14,840 bases of DNA, from assembly GCA_045589735.1 (NCBI GenBank), contig JAZNPQ010000023.1:1-14840 (forward strand). Reading direction: 5' to 3'. How positions within the stretch are numbered: the stretch's first letter is position 1; each line of letters starts with the position of its first letter. A program made the position numbers and the translations under genes. Positions 1-5,934 of this stretch are shown piece by piece. The notes below the pieces were generated by a model. The model did not search any database and was not told the DNA's origin. It saw nothing but the letters and a program-made list of their open reading frames with translations. Origin of the DNA: RGIG3994 sp045589735. GTDB taxonomy: Bacteria > Bacillota > Clostridia > Oscillospirales > CAG-272.

Positions 1-362
1 GCAAGCACCGCCGCAGGAATACATATCGCGTAAAGGAAATTTCCAAGCGTCTTTGACGGCTTGAATAGGTGTATAGATATGAGAAAGATGTTAATGGTAC
101 AAAGCTGAAGCGGCAGATAATTCTTCGTATATCGTCCAAAGGCGATAAGCACCACCATTTTCAGAATTTCATCGAGAACTATAAGCCCTGCCACCGTAAA
201 GCGCCAACGCTTTCTTCCGACCTCTCCGCTTTTTTTGTAAAAAAAGCAACAGACGGCGCAAACCACAATAAAAATCACAAGCCAGGTCATGTGTGTCGAA
301 CTCCAATGAGAGAAGCCCACTCCGCTTTTTATCGACCCCGAGCTTTCAAAAAAATATTCCAT
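1..362 (-). CDS. YwaF/TMEM164-like integral membrane protein, 5' part
   Basis: Partial gene; the reading frame is open from an ATG at 362 to the window edge (120 codons). The start follows GAGG with a 6-nt gap and sits about 40 nt inside a good promoter. The visible product is hydrophobic: it begins MEYFFESSGSIKSG, contains a TM segment around residues 28-43, a basic loop (KKSGEVGRKRWR), a second TM near 54-72, then YLPLQLCTINIFLISIHLF. A helix-start 'LPLxLC' stretch after a conserved GR.T.N segment is typical, as I remember it, of the YwaF (TIGR02206) / TMEM164 family of multi-pass proteins. The bacterial members have no firmly assigned function; eukaryotic TMEM164 has been described as a lipid acyltransferase. 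It is unrelated in function to its neighbour agcS, from which it is separated by a hairpin. Family call is by recall of pattern; the missing C-terminal half prevents a firm check. Confidence 0.7.
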   Translation of the reverse strand, partial: MEYFFESSGSIKSGVGFSHWSSTHMTWLVIFIVVCAVCCFFYKKSGEVGRKRWRFTVAGLIVLDEILKMVVLIAFGRYTKNYLPLQLCTINIFLISIHLFKPSKTLGNFLYAICIPAAVL

Positions 363-395
363 AAAAACCTCGAAAAGCATTCAAAATACCCTGAT

Positions 396-424
396 ATTTT
401 ACCATATATCGAAAGGCAGGTCAA
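396..424 (-). promoter_or_regulatory. Promoter of the YwaF-like gene
   Basis: On the minus strand there is a -35 TTGACC (419-424), a 17-nt spacer and a -10 TAAAAT (396-401) with the extended TGG before it. Start of transcription would fall near 389, giving a leader of about 27 nt before the ATG at 362. Confidence 0.7.
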
Positions 425-459
425 TTTGTCGTCGGGATAATTAAGAATATTTAAGAATT

Positions 460-493
460 ATAACCACCCGTTCATCAAATGACGGGTGGTTAT
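460..493 (-). terminator. Hairpin downstream of agcS, likely terminator
   Basis: A perfect 12-bp stem (460-471 with 482-493, core AACCACCCGT) with a 10-nt loop lies 20 nt after the agcS stop and can extend by some AT pairs. The minus-strand tail is AT-rich but has no clean U run, so termination may be partial. It insulates agcS from the downstream promoter at 396-424. Confidence 0.65.
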
Positions 494-512
494 GATTAAG
501 ATTTTTATATCT

Positions 513-2057
513 TTATTCCTCGTCAAGAGTTTCTTCCGATTCCGCCTGAATCTCGGAATCAAAGGAGAGCATAGGCGCTACGTCTTTGTTTCTGATCTTT
601 CGATCCACGTAGTTCCTCGTCACCTTGAGAACAAGCGGGAAGAGCGCCAATACACCGATAAGGTTTGGTATCATCATCAGACCGTTGAAGGTATCGGAGA
701 GATCCCAGGCAAGACCGCCCTCGATCACAGCACCCGTAACCATCATAGCTACGAAGATCACCTTGTAGACCTTAACACCCTTCGCTCCAAACAGATATTC
801 GACCGACTTGGAGCCGTACTGAGACCAGCCCAACACCGTCGTGAACGCAAAAAACAGCATCGCTATAGCGATAAACCACGTGCCCGCCGCACCAAAGTAT
901 TTTCCAAACGCCACGGAAACGAGCGTGTCTCCGTTCGCACCCAAAGCAGGCGCGCCCGTTGCAAGATCGATATATCCCGTGGAAATCACCACGACAGCCG
1001 TCATAGTACACACAACAAACGTATCGAAGAAGACCTCAAATATACCCCACATACCCTGCTTTACAGGCTCCTTGACGTTGGATGCCGAGTGAACGATGAC
1101 CGACGATCCAAGTCCCGCCTCGTTTGAAAATACGCCGCGCTTGAAGCCCTGAGTCATAGTCTTTTTGATAAGCACACCGAGTCCGCCGCCAATAAATGCC
1201 GCAGGCTTAAAGGCAAACTTGAAGATAGAAACAAACATAGGACCGATCTGATCGATATTCATTGCTACAATGACCAGCGAGCCTATCACGTAAGCGATCG
1301 CCATAAAAGGAACGACGATCTCCGCAAATTTTGCAATACGCTTAAGTCCACCAATGATGATCAAAGCGCCAAAGATCAGCAAAACGACTCCTATGATAAG
1401 ATGGATAATATCGATCTCTGTGCCGGGAATGAAGCCTAAAGATGCATTTTTAAAGAATGCCGCGTCCATATTCAGCACGATCTTGTTGATCTGCGCCATA
1501 TTTCCGATTCCAAAGGAAGCCAGAATGGCAAAGCAGGCAAACAAGACTGCAATCACCTTGGATACAGGACTCAGCCATTTCTTGCCGTAATGCTTTCCAA
1601 GACCGTCGCGAAGATAGTACATAGGGCCACCCGACCATTCGCCGTCCTTGTTCTTGCGGCGATAATAAATGCCCAAAAGATTTTCGGAAAAGTTAGTCAT
1701 CATACCGAAAAAGGCAGCGACCCACATCCAGAACACCGCACCGGGACCGCCTGTTACTATCGCAGCGGCAACACCCGCAATGTTACCCGTTCCTATCGTT
1801 GCCGCAAGAGCCGCGCAAAGCGCCTGGAACTGCGAAATGCTCTTTTTATCGGTATTCTTCGTGCTTTGGCTGTTCTTTTTAAAAACACTTGCGATGGTAC
1901 TCTTCCACCAGTGACCGATGTGAGAAATCTGAAACACCTTTGTTCCCACGGTCATCAATATGCCCGTACCGATCAGAAGAATGAGTCCCGGGAGTCCCCA
2001 GACCGCGTTGTTGACCGCGTCGTTGATCTTCGACACGACTTCTAAAAATCGTTCCAT
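513..2057 (-). CDS. agcS: Alanine/glycine:cation symporter (AGCS family)
   Basis: 514 residues, the usual length for the family. It imports alanine and/or glycine with Na+ (or H+) across the cytoplasmic membrane. Start ATG at 2057 follows GGAGGG with a short 3-4 nt gap. The N-terminal part shows GLPGLILLIGTG and a second hydrophobic run; residues 84-101 contain LAATIGTGNIAGVAAAI, the conserved unwound region around the substrate site; residues 103-118 (GGPGAVFWMWVAAFFG) match the family signature G-G-x-[GA]2-[LIVM]-F-W-M-W. A further conserved block with FSNEAGLGSS lies mid-protein. About 11 TM segments are expected, followed by an acidic tail (SEETLDEE). The gene is monocistronic between its own promoter and hairpin. 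A tandem glycine riboswitch in its leader indicates that glycine is sensed and probably carried. Alternatives within the family (alanine-preferring) cannot be excluded from sequence. Confidence 0.95.
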   Translation of the reverse strand: MERFLEVVSKINDAVNNAVWGLPGLILLIGTGILMTVGTKVFQISHIGHWWKSTIASVFKKNSQSTKNTDKKSISQFQALCAALAATIGTGNIAGVAAAIVTGGPGAVFWMWVAAFFGMMTNFSENLLGIYYRRKNKDGEWSGGPMYYLRDGLGKHYGKKWLSPVSKVIAVLFACFAILASFGIGNMAQINKIVLNMDAAFFKNASLGFIPGTEIDIIHLIIGVVLLIFGALIIIGGLKRIAKFAEIVVPFMAIAYVIGSLVIVAMNIDQIGPMFVSIFKFAFKPAAFIGGGLGVLIKKTMTQGFKRGVFSNEAGLGSSVIVHSASNVKEPVKQGMWGIFEVFFDTFVVCTMTAVVVISTGYIDLATGAPALGANGDTLVSVAFGKYFGAAGTWFIAIAMLFFAFTTVLGWSQYGSKSVEYLFGAKGVKVYKVIFVAMMVTGAVIEGGLAWDLSDTFNGLMMIPNLIGVLALFPLVLKVTRNYVDRKIRNKDVAPMLSFDSEIQAESEETLDEE

Positions 2058-2143
2058 ATACCCTCCATGGGAAAAATAAATTTATAAATAAAAATGCAGA
2101 TCGCGCAAAACACGACCCGCAAAAAACAGTAACCGCAAAAAAG

Positions 2144-2306
2144 CAGAAAGCCTTTGTCCTTTTGCCTGAGAGATTGGCGTGTTTAACGCTTGCACCTTCG
2201 GCCCCCACAACGGGTGTCTCCAAAGCTCTGTCAACATTCAGTCCCCATCCTCACGGACACCTGAGAGCGTTACTCCTTCGGCTGTGAAATCACAATTTCC
2301 TGAATG
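2144..2306 (-). promoter_or_regulatory. Tandem glycine riboswitch
   Basis: Two glycine aptamers lie head to tail in the agcS leader. Aptamer 1 (2235-2306) is closed by a perfect 7-bp P1, CATTCAG/CTGAATG, and contains the conserved CCGAAGGAGTAA and CTCTCAGGT blocks. A 4-nt linker (TTGA) leads to aptamer 2 (2144-2230), with CCGAAGGTGCAA, ATCTCTCAGGCAAAAGGAC and P1 arms at 2221-2230 and 2144-2156 (one internal bulge). The last P1 strand is followed directly by GC and six T residues (2137-2142), so the ligand-stabilised P1 itself could act as a terminator stem, which would make this an OFF switch for glycine uptake. The aptamers are seen directly; the direction of regulation is inference. Confidence 0.95.
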
Positions 2307-2337
2307 CATCATACAGAATTATTATTTATCTTTGTCA

Positions 2338-2366
2338 ATTATACTACACTTGTCGACATATTTCAA
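2338..2366 (-). promoter_or_regulatory. Promoter of riboswitch-agcS transcript
   Basis: Minus-strand -35 TTGAAA (2361-2366), 17-nt spacer and perfect -10 TATAAT (2338-2343). Transcription would begin near 2331, leaving about 25 nt of leader before aptamer 1, enough for the leader-linker interaction known in tandem glycine riboswitches. Confidence 0.75.
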
Positions 2367-2475
2367 TAGTATTTTTAAATTTTTTCAATTTTTTATTTTT
2401 GTTCGCAATTATAAGGTGAAGCGCGGTTAGCTTCTCTTGAGCAAAAAGGCTTAATTACAAAACAACTAACAGCGC

Positions 2476-2507
2476 ATGGCGTACCTGCGATAGAGCAGGT
2501 ACGCCAT
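2476..2507 (-). terminator. Terminator hairpin after the 2552-3058 gene
   Basis: A perfect 13-bp stem (ATGGCGTACCTGC at 2476-2488 with 2495-2507) and a 6-nt loop, about 45 nt after the stop of the minus-strand gene. The minus tail holds TTGTTTTG but no unbroken U run; the plus-strand tail is richer in T (TTCGTTTTTGTTTT), so it may work in both directions. Between it and the riboswitch promoter (about 2370-2470) I see only AT-rich spacer. Confidence 0.65.
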
Positions 2508-2550
2508 TGGGTTCGTTTTTGTTTTGAGTTGTGTTAACAGAAAAGAGGCC
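2505..2550. repeat. Dispersed 46-nt repeat, copy A
   Basis: This 46-nt stretch aligns without gaps to 14350-14395 with 36 identical positions. Shared blocks, plus strand, are ATTGGGTT, TTTTGAGT, GTGTT and AAAAGA followed by GCC. In both places it starts at a hairpin and lies downstream of a minus-strand gene. Here it abuts the stop codon at 2552. Confidence 0.6.
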
Positions 2551-2551
2551 A

Positions 2552-3058
2552 TTATTTATACTCATACATTTTGGTAGAATAGATTAATTTTATAGAGTTT
2601 TTCGTCTTATAATGAACTAAATAAAATTCATCGCCTTGCGAAGCAAGCTCAAACGTGGCGTGTTCGACCGATCTTTTCTTAAAATCATCAAAATGAAGAT
2701 ATTCTTCTATGTGCCAACGACCTATCTTTTTACTTTTATATCGTACGTCACGGATAACAATATCAAAATCTCCGTTTTTAAGTAGTTTTCTTTCTGTCAA
2801 ACTACCGCGCAGACGCAATAGATTGATCCAAATCGGTGCACTTGTAATTGCACCAATGATAGCAGAGAAAACTATTTTAAGTAAAATATTTTCTATCAGG
2901 GCGCAGATAGCATAAACAATGCCGATGGTGAGTGGTAAGAAAAAGAGCGATAAAGCCCCGCACAAAACGAGAATAGAACGAATATCTGCCGTATTGTAAA
3001 AACGAAGCTCTTTCTCAACACACTCTCGTGAAATAATATTTTTTGTTTGTTTATCCAA
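2552..3058 (-). CDS. Small two-TM membrane protein of unknown function
   Basis: I do not recognise this protein. It has 168 residues if it starts at TTG 3058, or 171 from GTG 3067. I prefer TTG: GGTGG lies 5 nt ahead of it, whereas the GTG would have almost no Shine-Dalgarno spacing and only about 9 nt of leader from the promoter at 3083-3111. A short basic/polar N-terminus is followed by two hydrophobic segments, one around residues 30-52 and one around 58-82 (KIVFSAIIGAITSAPIWINL), then a cytoplasmic-looking domain of about 80 residues rich in K, R and aromatic residues (for example YKSKKIGRWHIEEYLHFDDF) that could be a beta-rich domain. It is monocistronic with its own promoter and terminator. 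No catalytic motif is evident. Confidence 0.7.
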   Translation of the reverse strand: MDKQTKNIISRECVEKELRFYNTADIRSILVLCGALSLFFLPLTIGIVYAICALIENILLKIVFSAIIGAITSAPIWINLLRLRGSLTERKLLKNGDFDIVIRDVRYKSKKIGRWHIEEYLHFDDFKKRSVEHATFELASQGDEFYLVHYKTKNSIKLIYSTKMYEYK

Positions 3059-3082
3059 AAGTGCCACCGCCTTTCTGAGTTT

Positions 3083-3111
3083 AGTATAGCATAAAAGCGG
3101 CGGGGTGTCAA
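3083..3111 (-). promoter_or_regulatory. Promoter of the small membrane-protein gene
   Basis: Minus-strand -35 TTGACA (3106-3111), 17-nt spacer and -10 TATACT (3083-3088) preceded by the TGC extension. Predicted start near 3076, so the leader before the TTG start at 3058 is only about 18 nt. Confidence 0.8.
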
Positions 3112-3125
3112 GGGAAAGTAATGTT

Positions 3126-3284
3126 GCGACTTCGTCGCAGTGATGTTATGGCTTTGCCATAGTGATGTATTGCTCCTTCGTCGCAAAGTGATGTGATGTT
3201 TGCCCACTTCGCCGCAAGGCGAAACATCACTCACGCAGTGAACATCACCGCCGAAGGCAACATTATTTGCCCGCAAGGGCAAAT
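3126..3284. repeat. Array of short hairpins with GTGATGT linkers
   Basis: A series of minute inverted repeats separated by a common linker. Units are GCGAC/GTCGC (3126-3138), TGGC/GCCA (3149-3159), TTGC/GCAA around loop TCCTTCGTC (3170-3186), CGCC/GGCG with GCAA loop (3210-3221), TCAC/GTGA (3231-3241), GCC/GGC (3250-3258) and ATTTGCCC/GGGCAAAT with GCAA loop (3265-3284). The linker reads GTGATGT in the first half (3140-3146, 3162-3168, 3188-3194) and as its reverse complement ACATCAC in the second (3224-3230, 3242-3248), so 3193-3201 pairs with 3222-3230 over 9 bp. There is no gene here; no coding capacity is supported. Confidence 0.75.
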
Positions 3285-3290
3285 ATCGTT

Positions 3291-3332
3291 CCAAAACAAA
3301 ACGCACTTCTTACGAAGTGCGTTTTGTTTTGG
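3291..3332. terminator. 19-bp perfect hairpin closing the array
   Basis: Arms 3291-3309 and 3314-3332 (core AACGCACTTC) pair perfectly around a TTAC loop. The arms hold TTTTGTTTT on either strand, so the 3' arm itself supplies a T-rich tract. It could terminate the minus-strand lipoprotein transcript (stop at 3455) and serve both directions. The 3333-3454 spacer holds only a doubtful 18-codon ORF and no clear signal. Confidence 0.55.
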
Positions 3333-3454
3333 CGCGCTTTGATGAAAAAGATGATTTATTCTTTTTCGTCATAATCTGAATCTTGATCAAAATTCAGATA
3401 GAAATCAAACATTTTATTTATTACTTTTTCTCTTCACGTACAGAGTTGCCCTCT

Positions 3455-3994
3455 TTAATCAAGATTAATTATTTCTTCAATCTGTTCCGTTACCTTGTAA
3501 GGAATATAGACTAATTTATATTCAACATCTATAGATTCTATATATCCATCGTAATCCGTTGAAACTACTTTGATCATATTTCCATTTGCGTCATAAGTAT
3601 AATCATATATGTATTTGTCCCCATCGTAATCCGTTGAAACTTTTTTGATCATATTTCCGTTTGCATCATAAGTATAGTCACTTATGGATTTGTTCCCATT
3701 GGAATACGTGCAAACTTCTTGAATAGGCAAATTGTCTTCGTTGTAAAAAATTTCGGCATATTCCGTCTCGCCATCTGAGTTACATGCAGTAGCCATTACA
3801 AGAACATAACGAAAACTCGCGATCTTCTGTTGTGCGTCTTTATAGTCGCCAAGTTCGTCTAATATTTCGTATGCGGCAACATACTCTCCCTTTTCAATAA
3901 GTTCGAGAGCATCATTATACTTTATACTATTACAAGAAATAAAACAAAAAGATAACGAGAAAATTAAAATAAATAGGATGATGATTTTATTCAT
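3455..3994 (-). CDS. Small lipoprotein with YD-type repeats
   Basis: 179 residues; start ATG at 3994 has GGAGG 7 nt upstream. Residues 1-20 form a lipoprotein signal peptide with lipobox FISC and Cys21 as the anchor, so the product should be exported and lipid-bound on the outer face of the membrane. Residues 27-58 (ALELIEKGEYVAAYEILDEL followed by GDYKDAQQKI) resemble the single TPR/Sel1-like helical hairpin with a DYKDA motif common in Clostridial surface proteins. Residues 106-155 are a tandem duplication of a 25-residue unit containing DYTYDANGNMIK and STDYDG, close to YD/RHS repeats; the matching DNA (3530-3679) is also repeated with period 75. The function is unknown. Neighbours on both sides are structured spacers, and it has its own promoter. 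Confidence 0.85.
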   Translation of the reverse strand: MNKIIILFILIFSLSFCFISCNSIKYNDALELIEKGEYVAAYEILDELGDYKDAQQKIASFRYVLVMATACNSDGETEYAEIFYNEDNLPIQEVCTYSNGNKSISDYTYDANGNMIKKVSTDYDGDKYIYDYTYDANGNMIKVVSTDYDGYIESIDVEYKLVYIPYKVTEQIEEIINLD

Positions 3995-4026
3995 TTCTTT
4001 TCCTCCATGAAAATATTGTTTTTTGT

Positions 4027-4054
4027 ATTATATCACACTTTTTCATATTTTCAA
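4027..4054 (-). promoter_or_regulatory. Promoter of the lipoprotein gene
   Basis: Minus-strand -35 TTGAAA (4049-4054), 16-nt spacer and perfect -10 TATAAT (4027-4032) with the TGA extension. The leader before the ATG at 3994 would be about 26 nt. Confidence 0.75.
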
Positions 4055-4374
4055 TAGTATTCACCTAAAAAAAGCAAGATAAAGTTTCACTTCTGCTCCC
4101 TTGCTTGAAAATACCGGTTGGCATCTTTTAATTTGCACTAAAATCCGAATTTCAAAAAAGTGAGGATAACGGCAAAAAACGAAGAAAACCCGAAAAAATC
4201 TCGAGTTTTTCGGTTGGCAGTTTAAAAAACTTCCTTTCGGTCGGCTTTTACACCATTATACCGAAAGGAAGTCGAAAGTACAGATAAGTTTTTGAAAATT
4301 ATTTGTTATCAATGCTTTTCGCCACGGCGAAAAGCTACCTCACTTCTTCACTATTCACTATTACTTATTACTTT
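4055..4374. other. Gene-free spacer with three hairpins
   Basis: No gene is visible. It holds an 8-bp hairpin CCGAAAAA/TTTTTCGG (4190-4213), a 13-bp perfect hairpin ACTTCCTTTCGGT/ACCGAAAGGAAGT with an 18-nt loop (4229-4272), and a 10-bp hairpin GCTTTTCGCC/GGCGAAAAGC (4314-4335). The 9-mer CGGTTGGCA occurs directly repeated at 4116-4124 and 4211-4219. From 4340 to 4374 a degenerate TTCACTA tandem tract is the near complement of the GTGAAAA tract at 4400-4434. Possible roles are terminators or a small RNA, but none is supported further. Confidence 0.55.
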
Positions 4375-4474
4375 CCAAAAACCTTCTCGGACGGGTTTAG
4401 TGAAAAGTGAAAAGTGAAGAGTGAAGAGTGAAAAAGTAAAAACCTTCCCAGACTTCGTCCGAGAAGGTTTTTGG
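4375..4474. repeat. 19-bp inverted repeat enclosing 7-nt tandem repeats
   Basis: CCAAAAACCTTCTCGGACG (4375-4393) is repeated inverted at 4456-4474. Between them are five tandem 7-mers GTGAAAA/GTGAAGA (4400-4434). The right arm has a second possible partner at 4438-4447 (AAAAACCTTC with 4463-4472, plus GAC/GTC inside), which makes a terminator-like hairpin on the minus strand. The left arm is therefore present twice: 4377-4392 and 4438-4453 match at 14 of 16 positions, flanking the 7-mer tract. Confidence 0.7.
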
Positions 4475-4557
4475 AGGTGACGGCCGGATTTAGAACCCTT
4501 ACGCAAACCGCTTGCGGTTTGGTGTGCCACTTCAAGCGACTGACTACCACCTCCAAA
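4470..4557 (-). other. tRNA-like inverted-repeat element (decayed tRNA?)
   Basis: The ends TTTGGAGGTG (4470-4479) and CACCTCCAAA (4548-4557) form a perfect 10-bp inverted repeat. Read on the minus strand, the interior has an AAACCGC/GCGGTTT hairpin with a 2-nt loop (4505-4520) and then GGGTTCTAAATCC, like a T-arm with one extra base, followed by CACCTCCA and a terminator-like hairpin (4438-4472). This resembles the 3' half of a tRNA with its terminator, but I cannot fold a proper D arm, anticodon arm or 5-bp T stem. It is best described as a tRNA-derived remnant or an unknown structured RNA. Confidence 0.35.
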
Positions 4558-4560
4558 GCA

Positions 4561-4583
4561 AAAAGGACACCCTCGGGTGTCCG
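4561..4583 (-). terminator. Intrinsic terminator of the opp operon
   Basis: A perfect GGACACCC/GGGTGTCC 8-bp stem (4566-4573 with 4576-4583) with a tight loop is followed on the minus strand by TTTTT (4561-4565). It starts 19 nt after the stop of the ApbE-like gene and is a textbook Rho-independent terminator ending the six-gene operon. Confidence 0.9.
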
Positions 4584-4601
4584 TTTAACTTATTCATTTT
4601 C

Positions 4602-5861
4602 TCACTTGGCAATTGAATAATAAGCGCTTTGATAGGAGGTTTCCTCGTCTGTATACAAATTGGTAATGATCACATTATCATCGTTATAATAAACTGTACC
4701 GTTAAGACACCAAATGGAGTATATCCGATTACTCTTCATATTCTCGATTCTGTCAAGGCTAAATTCATCCGAAATAAAGACGTCTGCCATTTTTATAGCT
4801 ACCTCAGAGCATCCTGTATCGTATGAGTAGCTTACGAGATTGTGTAAAGCGCTCTTGTAAACTCCACTAACTGTATCCGCATACCGATGAGCATATCTGC
4901 CGTCTTCATAAGCATAAAAGTCCGTGGCATCGCGTGTACTCATGGGATAATCACGCAAAAATACCATAGATATATTTCCGCAATATTTAGCCGTAGCTGA
5001 TGAATACACATTGTCCCCCGAGCGATCGAATATGTTGAAGGCATATTCCTTCGATGAAGAATCAAAATTGCGGGTATATCCGTCATAGGACGTAATAGTT
5101 CCTGCCGTATAGCCATGGGATATCATAGTCTGTGCCACGTGGTCAACAATAAATGCATTTGTCAGCCAACCAAAATCAATAAGATCGGTTATGCCGTTTT
5201 CCTTTAAAAATGACATATACGTGTCTGCAACATATAGGGAAATTCGATTTTCTCCTAATAATTCTACTCGTATCATAGATGGATCGGCGGCGTATTTCAT
5301 TACCTGATCCAAATATATTCGTGTTTCCTCGCTGCCATAGGGATCACAGAGGGCTGCCTCGATATCATTCAAGCTGCCAAACAAATGCCTGTATTCTGAA
5401 AAAACAGGCGCCATATACAAAATTCGGGATCCTGTCTTTTCAATCAGTTCAAAGGCATCATACAGGATAGGATCAACCTCGAAGGTTTCCCCTGGGTGCG
5501 CATTAATAGTATACAGGTTGACAGCATCCTCATAATCGCGATACACGTCAAGAAGGCGGTATATTCTGCTAACCTCGACTGTATAGAGCGACTGAACGCT
5601 TTTATATTCGTCTGACGCAGATAGCTTGTCATCACCTACGCAATAGTTCAAAAAAAACTCTTCATTAAGATGAGTAGGCCCTTCGGTAAGCTCGATAGTG
5701 TACCATCCGGGTTCTTTGGTGATCAGGGAATAGAAGCCAAATACAATAAGACTTAGACCAATAGCTAAAAGTAATACGACTAAAACAAAACGAAACCGTG
5801 TGTGCTTTTCAGACACCTCTATTTCCAAGCGGTCCGGTTTGTTTTTTTTGAACAGCCCCAT
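4602..5861 (-). CDS. Membrane-anchored ApbE-like protein, catalytic residues degenerate
   Basis: 419 residues from ATG 5861, which has GGAGG 7 nt upstream; an in-frame ATG at 5891 (MRQQ) lacks such a site and lies in a hairpin. A cytoplasmic basic tail is followed by one TM segment at about 25-46, the rest facing outside. The outer part recalls ApbE (FAD:protein FMN transferase): residues 98-120 (SRIYRLLDVYRDYEDAVNLY) resemble the early helix, 226-258 (DLIDFGWLTNAFIVDHVAQT, then GYTAGTITSYDG) matches the position of D-G-G-x-x-K-G and its glycine-rich continuation, and 329-363 the TG...S...AD segment before the catalytic loop. The Lys-Gly is replaced by Asn-Ala and the usual ADALATAL block is altered, so transferase activity is doubtful. 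It is last in the opp operon, 73 nt after oppF. The ApbE relation is from pattern recall. Confidence 0.6.
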   Translation of the reverse strand: MGLFKKNKPDRLEIEVSEKHTRFRFVLVVLLLAIGLSLIVFGFYSLITKEPGWYTIELTEGPTHLNEEFFLNYCVGDDKLSASDEYKSVQSLYTVEVSRIYRLLDVYRDYEDAVNLYTINAHPGETFEVDPILYDAFELIEKTGSRILYMAPVFSEYRHLFGSLNDIEAALCDPYGSEETRIYLDQVMKYAADPSMIRVELLGENRISLYVADTYMSFLKENGITDLIDFGWLTNAFIVDHVAQTMISHGYTAGTITSYDGYTRNFDSSSKEYAFNIFDRSGDNVYSSATAKYCGNISMVFLRDYPMSTRDATDFYAYEDGRYAHRYADTVSGVYKSALHNLVSYSYDTGCSEVAIKMADVFISDEFSLDRIENMKSNRIYSIWCLNGTVYYNDDNVIITNLYTDEETSYQSAYYSIAK

Positions 5862-5885
5862 GAGATTTCCTCCATAAATTTGCTG

Positions 5886-5921
5886 CCGCATGATCTCTCA
5901 TAGCTGTGAAAGACCATGCGG
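5886..5921 (-). promoter_or_regulatory. 15-bp hairpin between oppF and the ApbE-like gene
   Basis: Arms 5886-5900 and 5907-5921 pair over 15 bp with two G-T wobbles and a 6-nt loop. It lies between the oppF stop and the next ribosome site and has no T run after it on the minus strand, so it is more likely to stabilise or process the mRNA, or to attenuate, than to terminate fully. Confidence 0.55.
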
Positions 5922-5934
5922 TTTAGCTTTTGAT

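Noticed and set aside
69..440. 123-codon plus-strand ORF
   Set aside because: It is the shadow of the minus-strand YwaF-like gene, which has a promoter, ribosome site and membrane-protein composition; the plus-strand product is rich in His/Lys with no homology I recognise.
2308..2338. Alternative agcS promoter TTGACA (2333-2338) with TATGAT (2308-2313)
   Set aside because: The spacer would be 19 nt and transcription would start inside the first strand of aptamer-1 P1; the TTGAAA/TATAAT pair at 2338-2366 with a 17-nt spacer fits better.
3126..3332. CRISPR array
   Set aside because: Units are 10-25 nt, unequal, self-complementary and lack equal-length spacers or any cas gene nearby.
3356..3412. 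18-codon minus-strand ORF after the lipoprotein gene
   Set aside because: Product MFDFYLNFDQDSDYDEKE has no ribosome site and is too short to judge; it may be the tail of a lost gene but this cannot be supported.
4368..4556. 62-codon minus-strand ORF
   Set aside because: It runs through the tRNA-like element, the terminator arms and the GTGAARA tract; its peptide (FHSSLFTFHFSL) is just the translated tandem repeat.
4470..4557. Functional tRNA gene
   Set aside because: Acceptor-like ends pair, but no anticodon arm, D arm or 5-bp T stem can be drawn and the T loop has an extra base.
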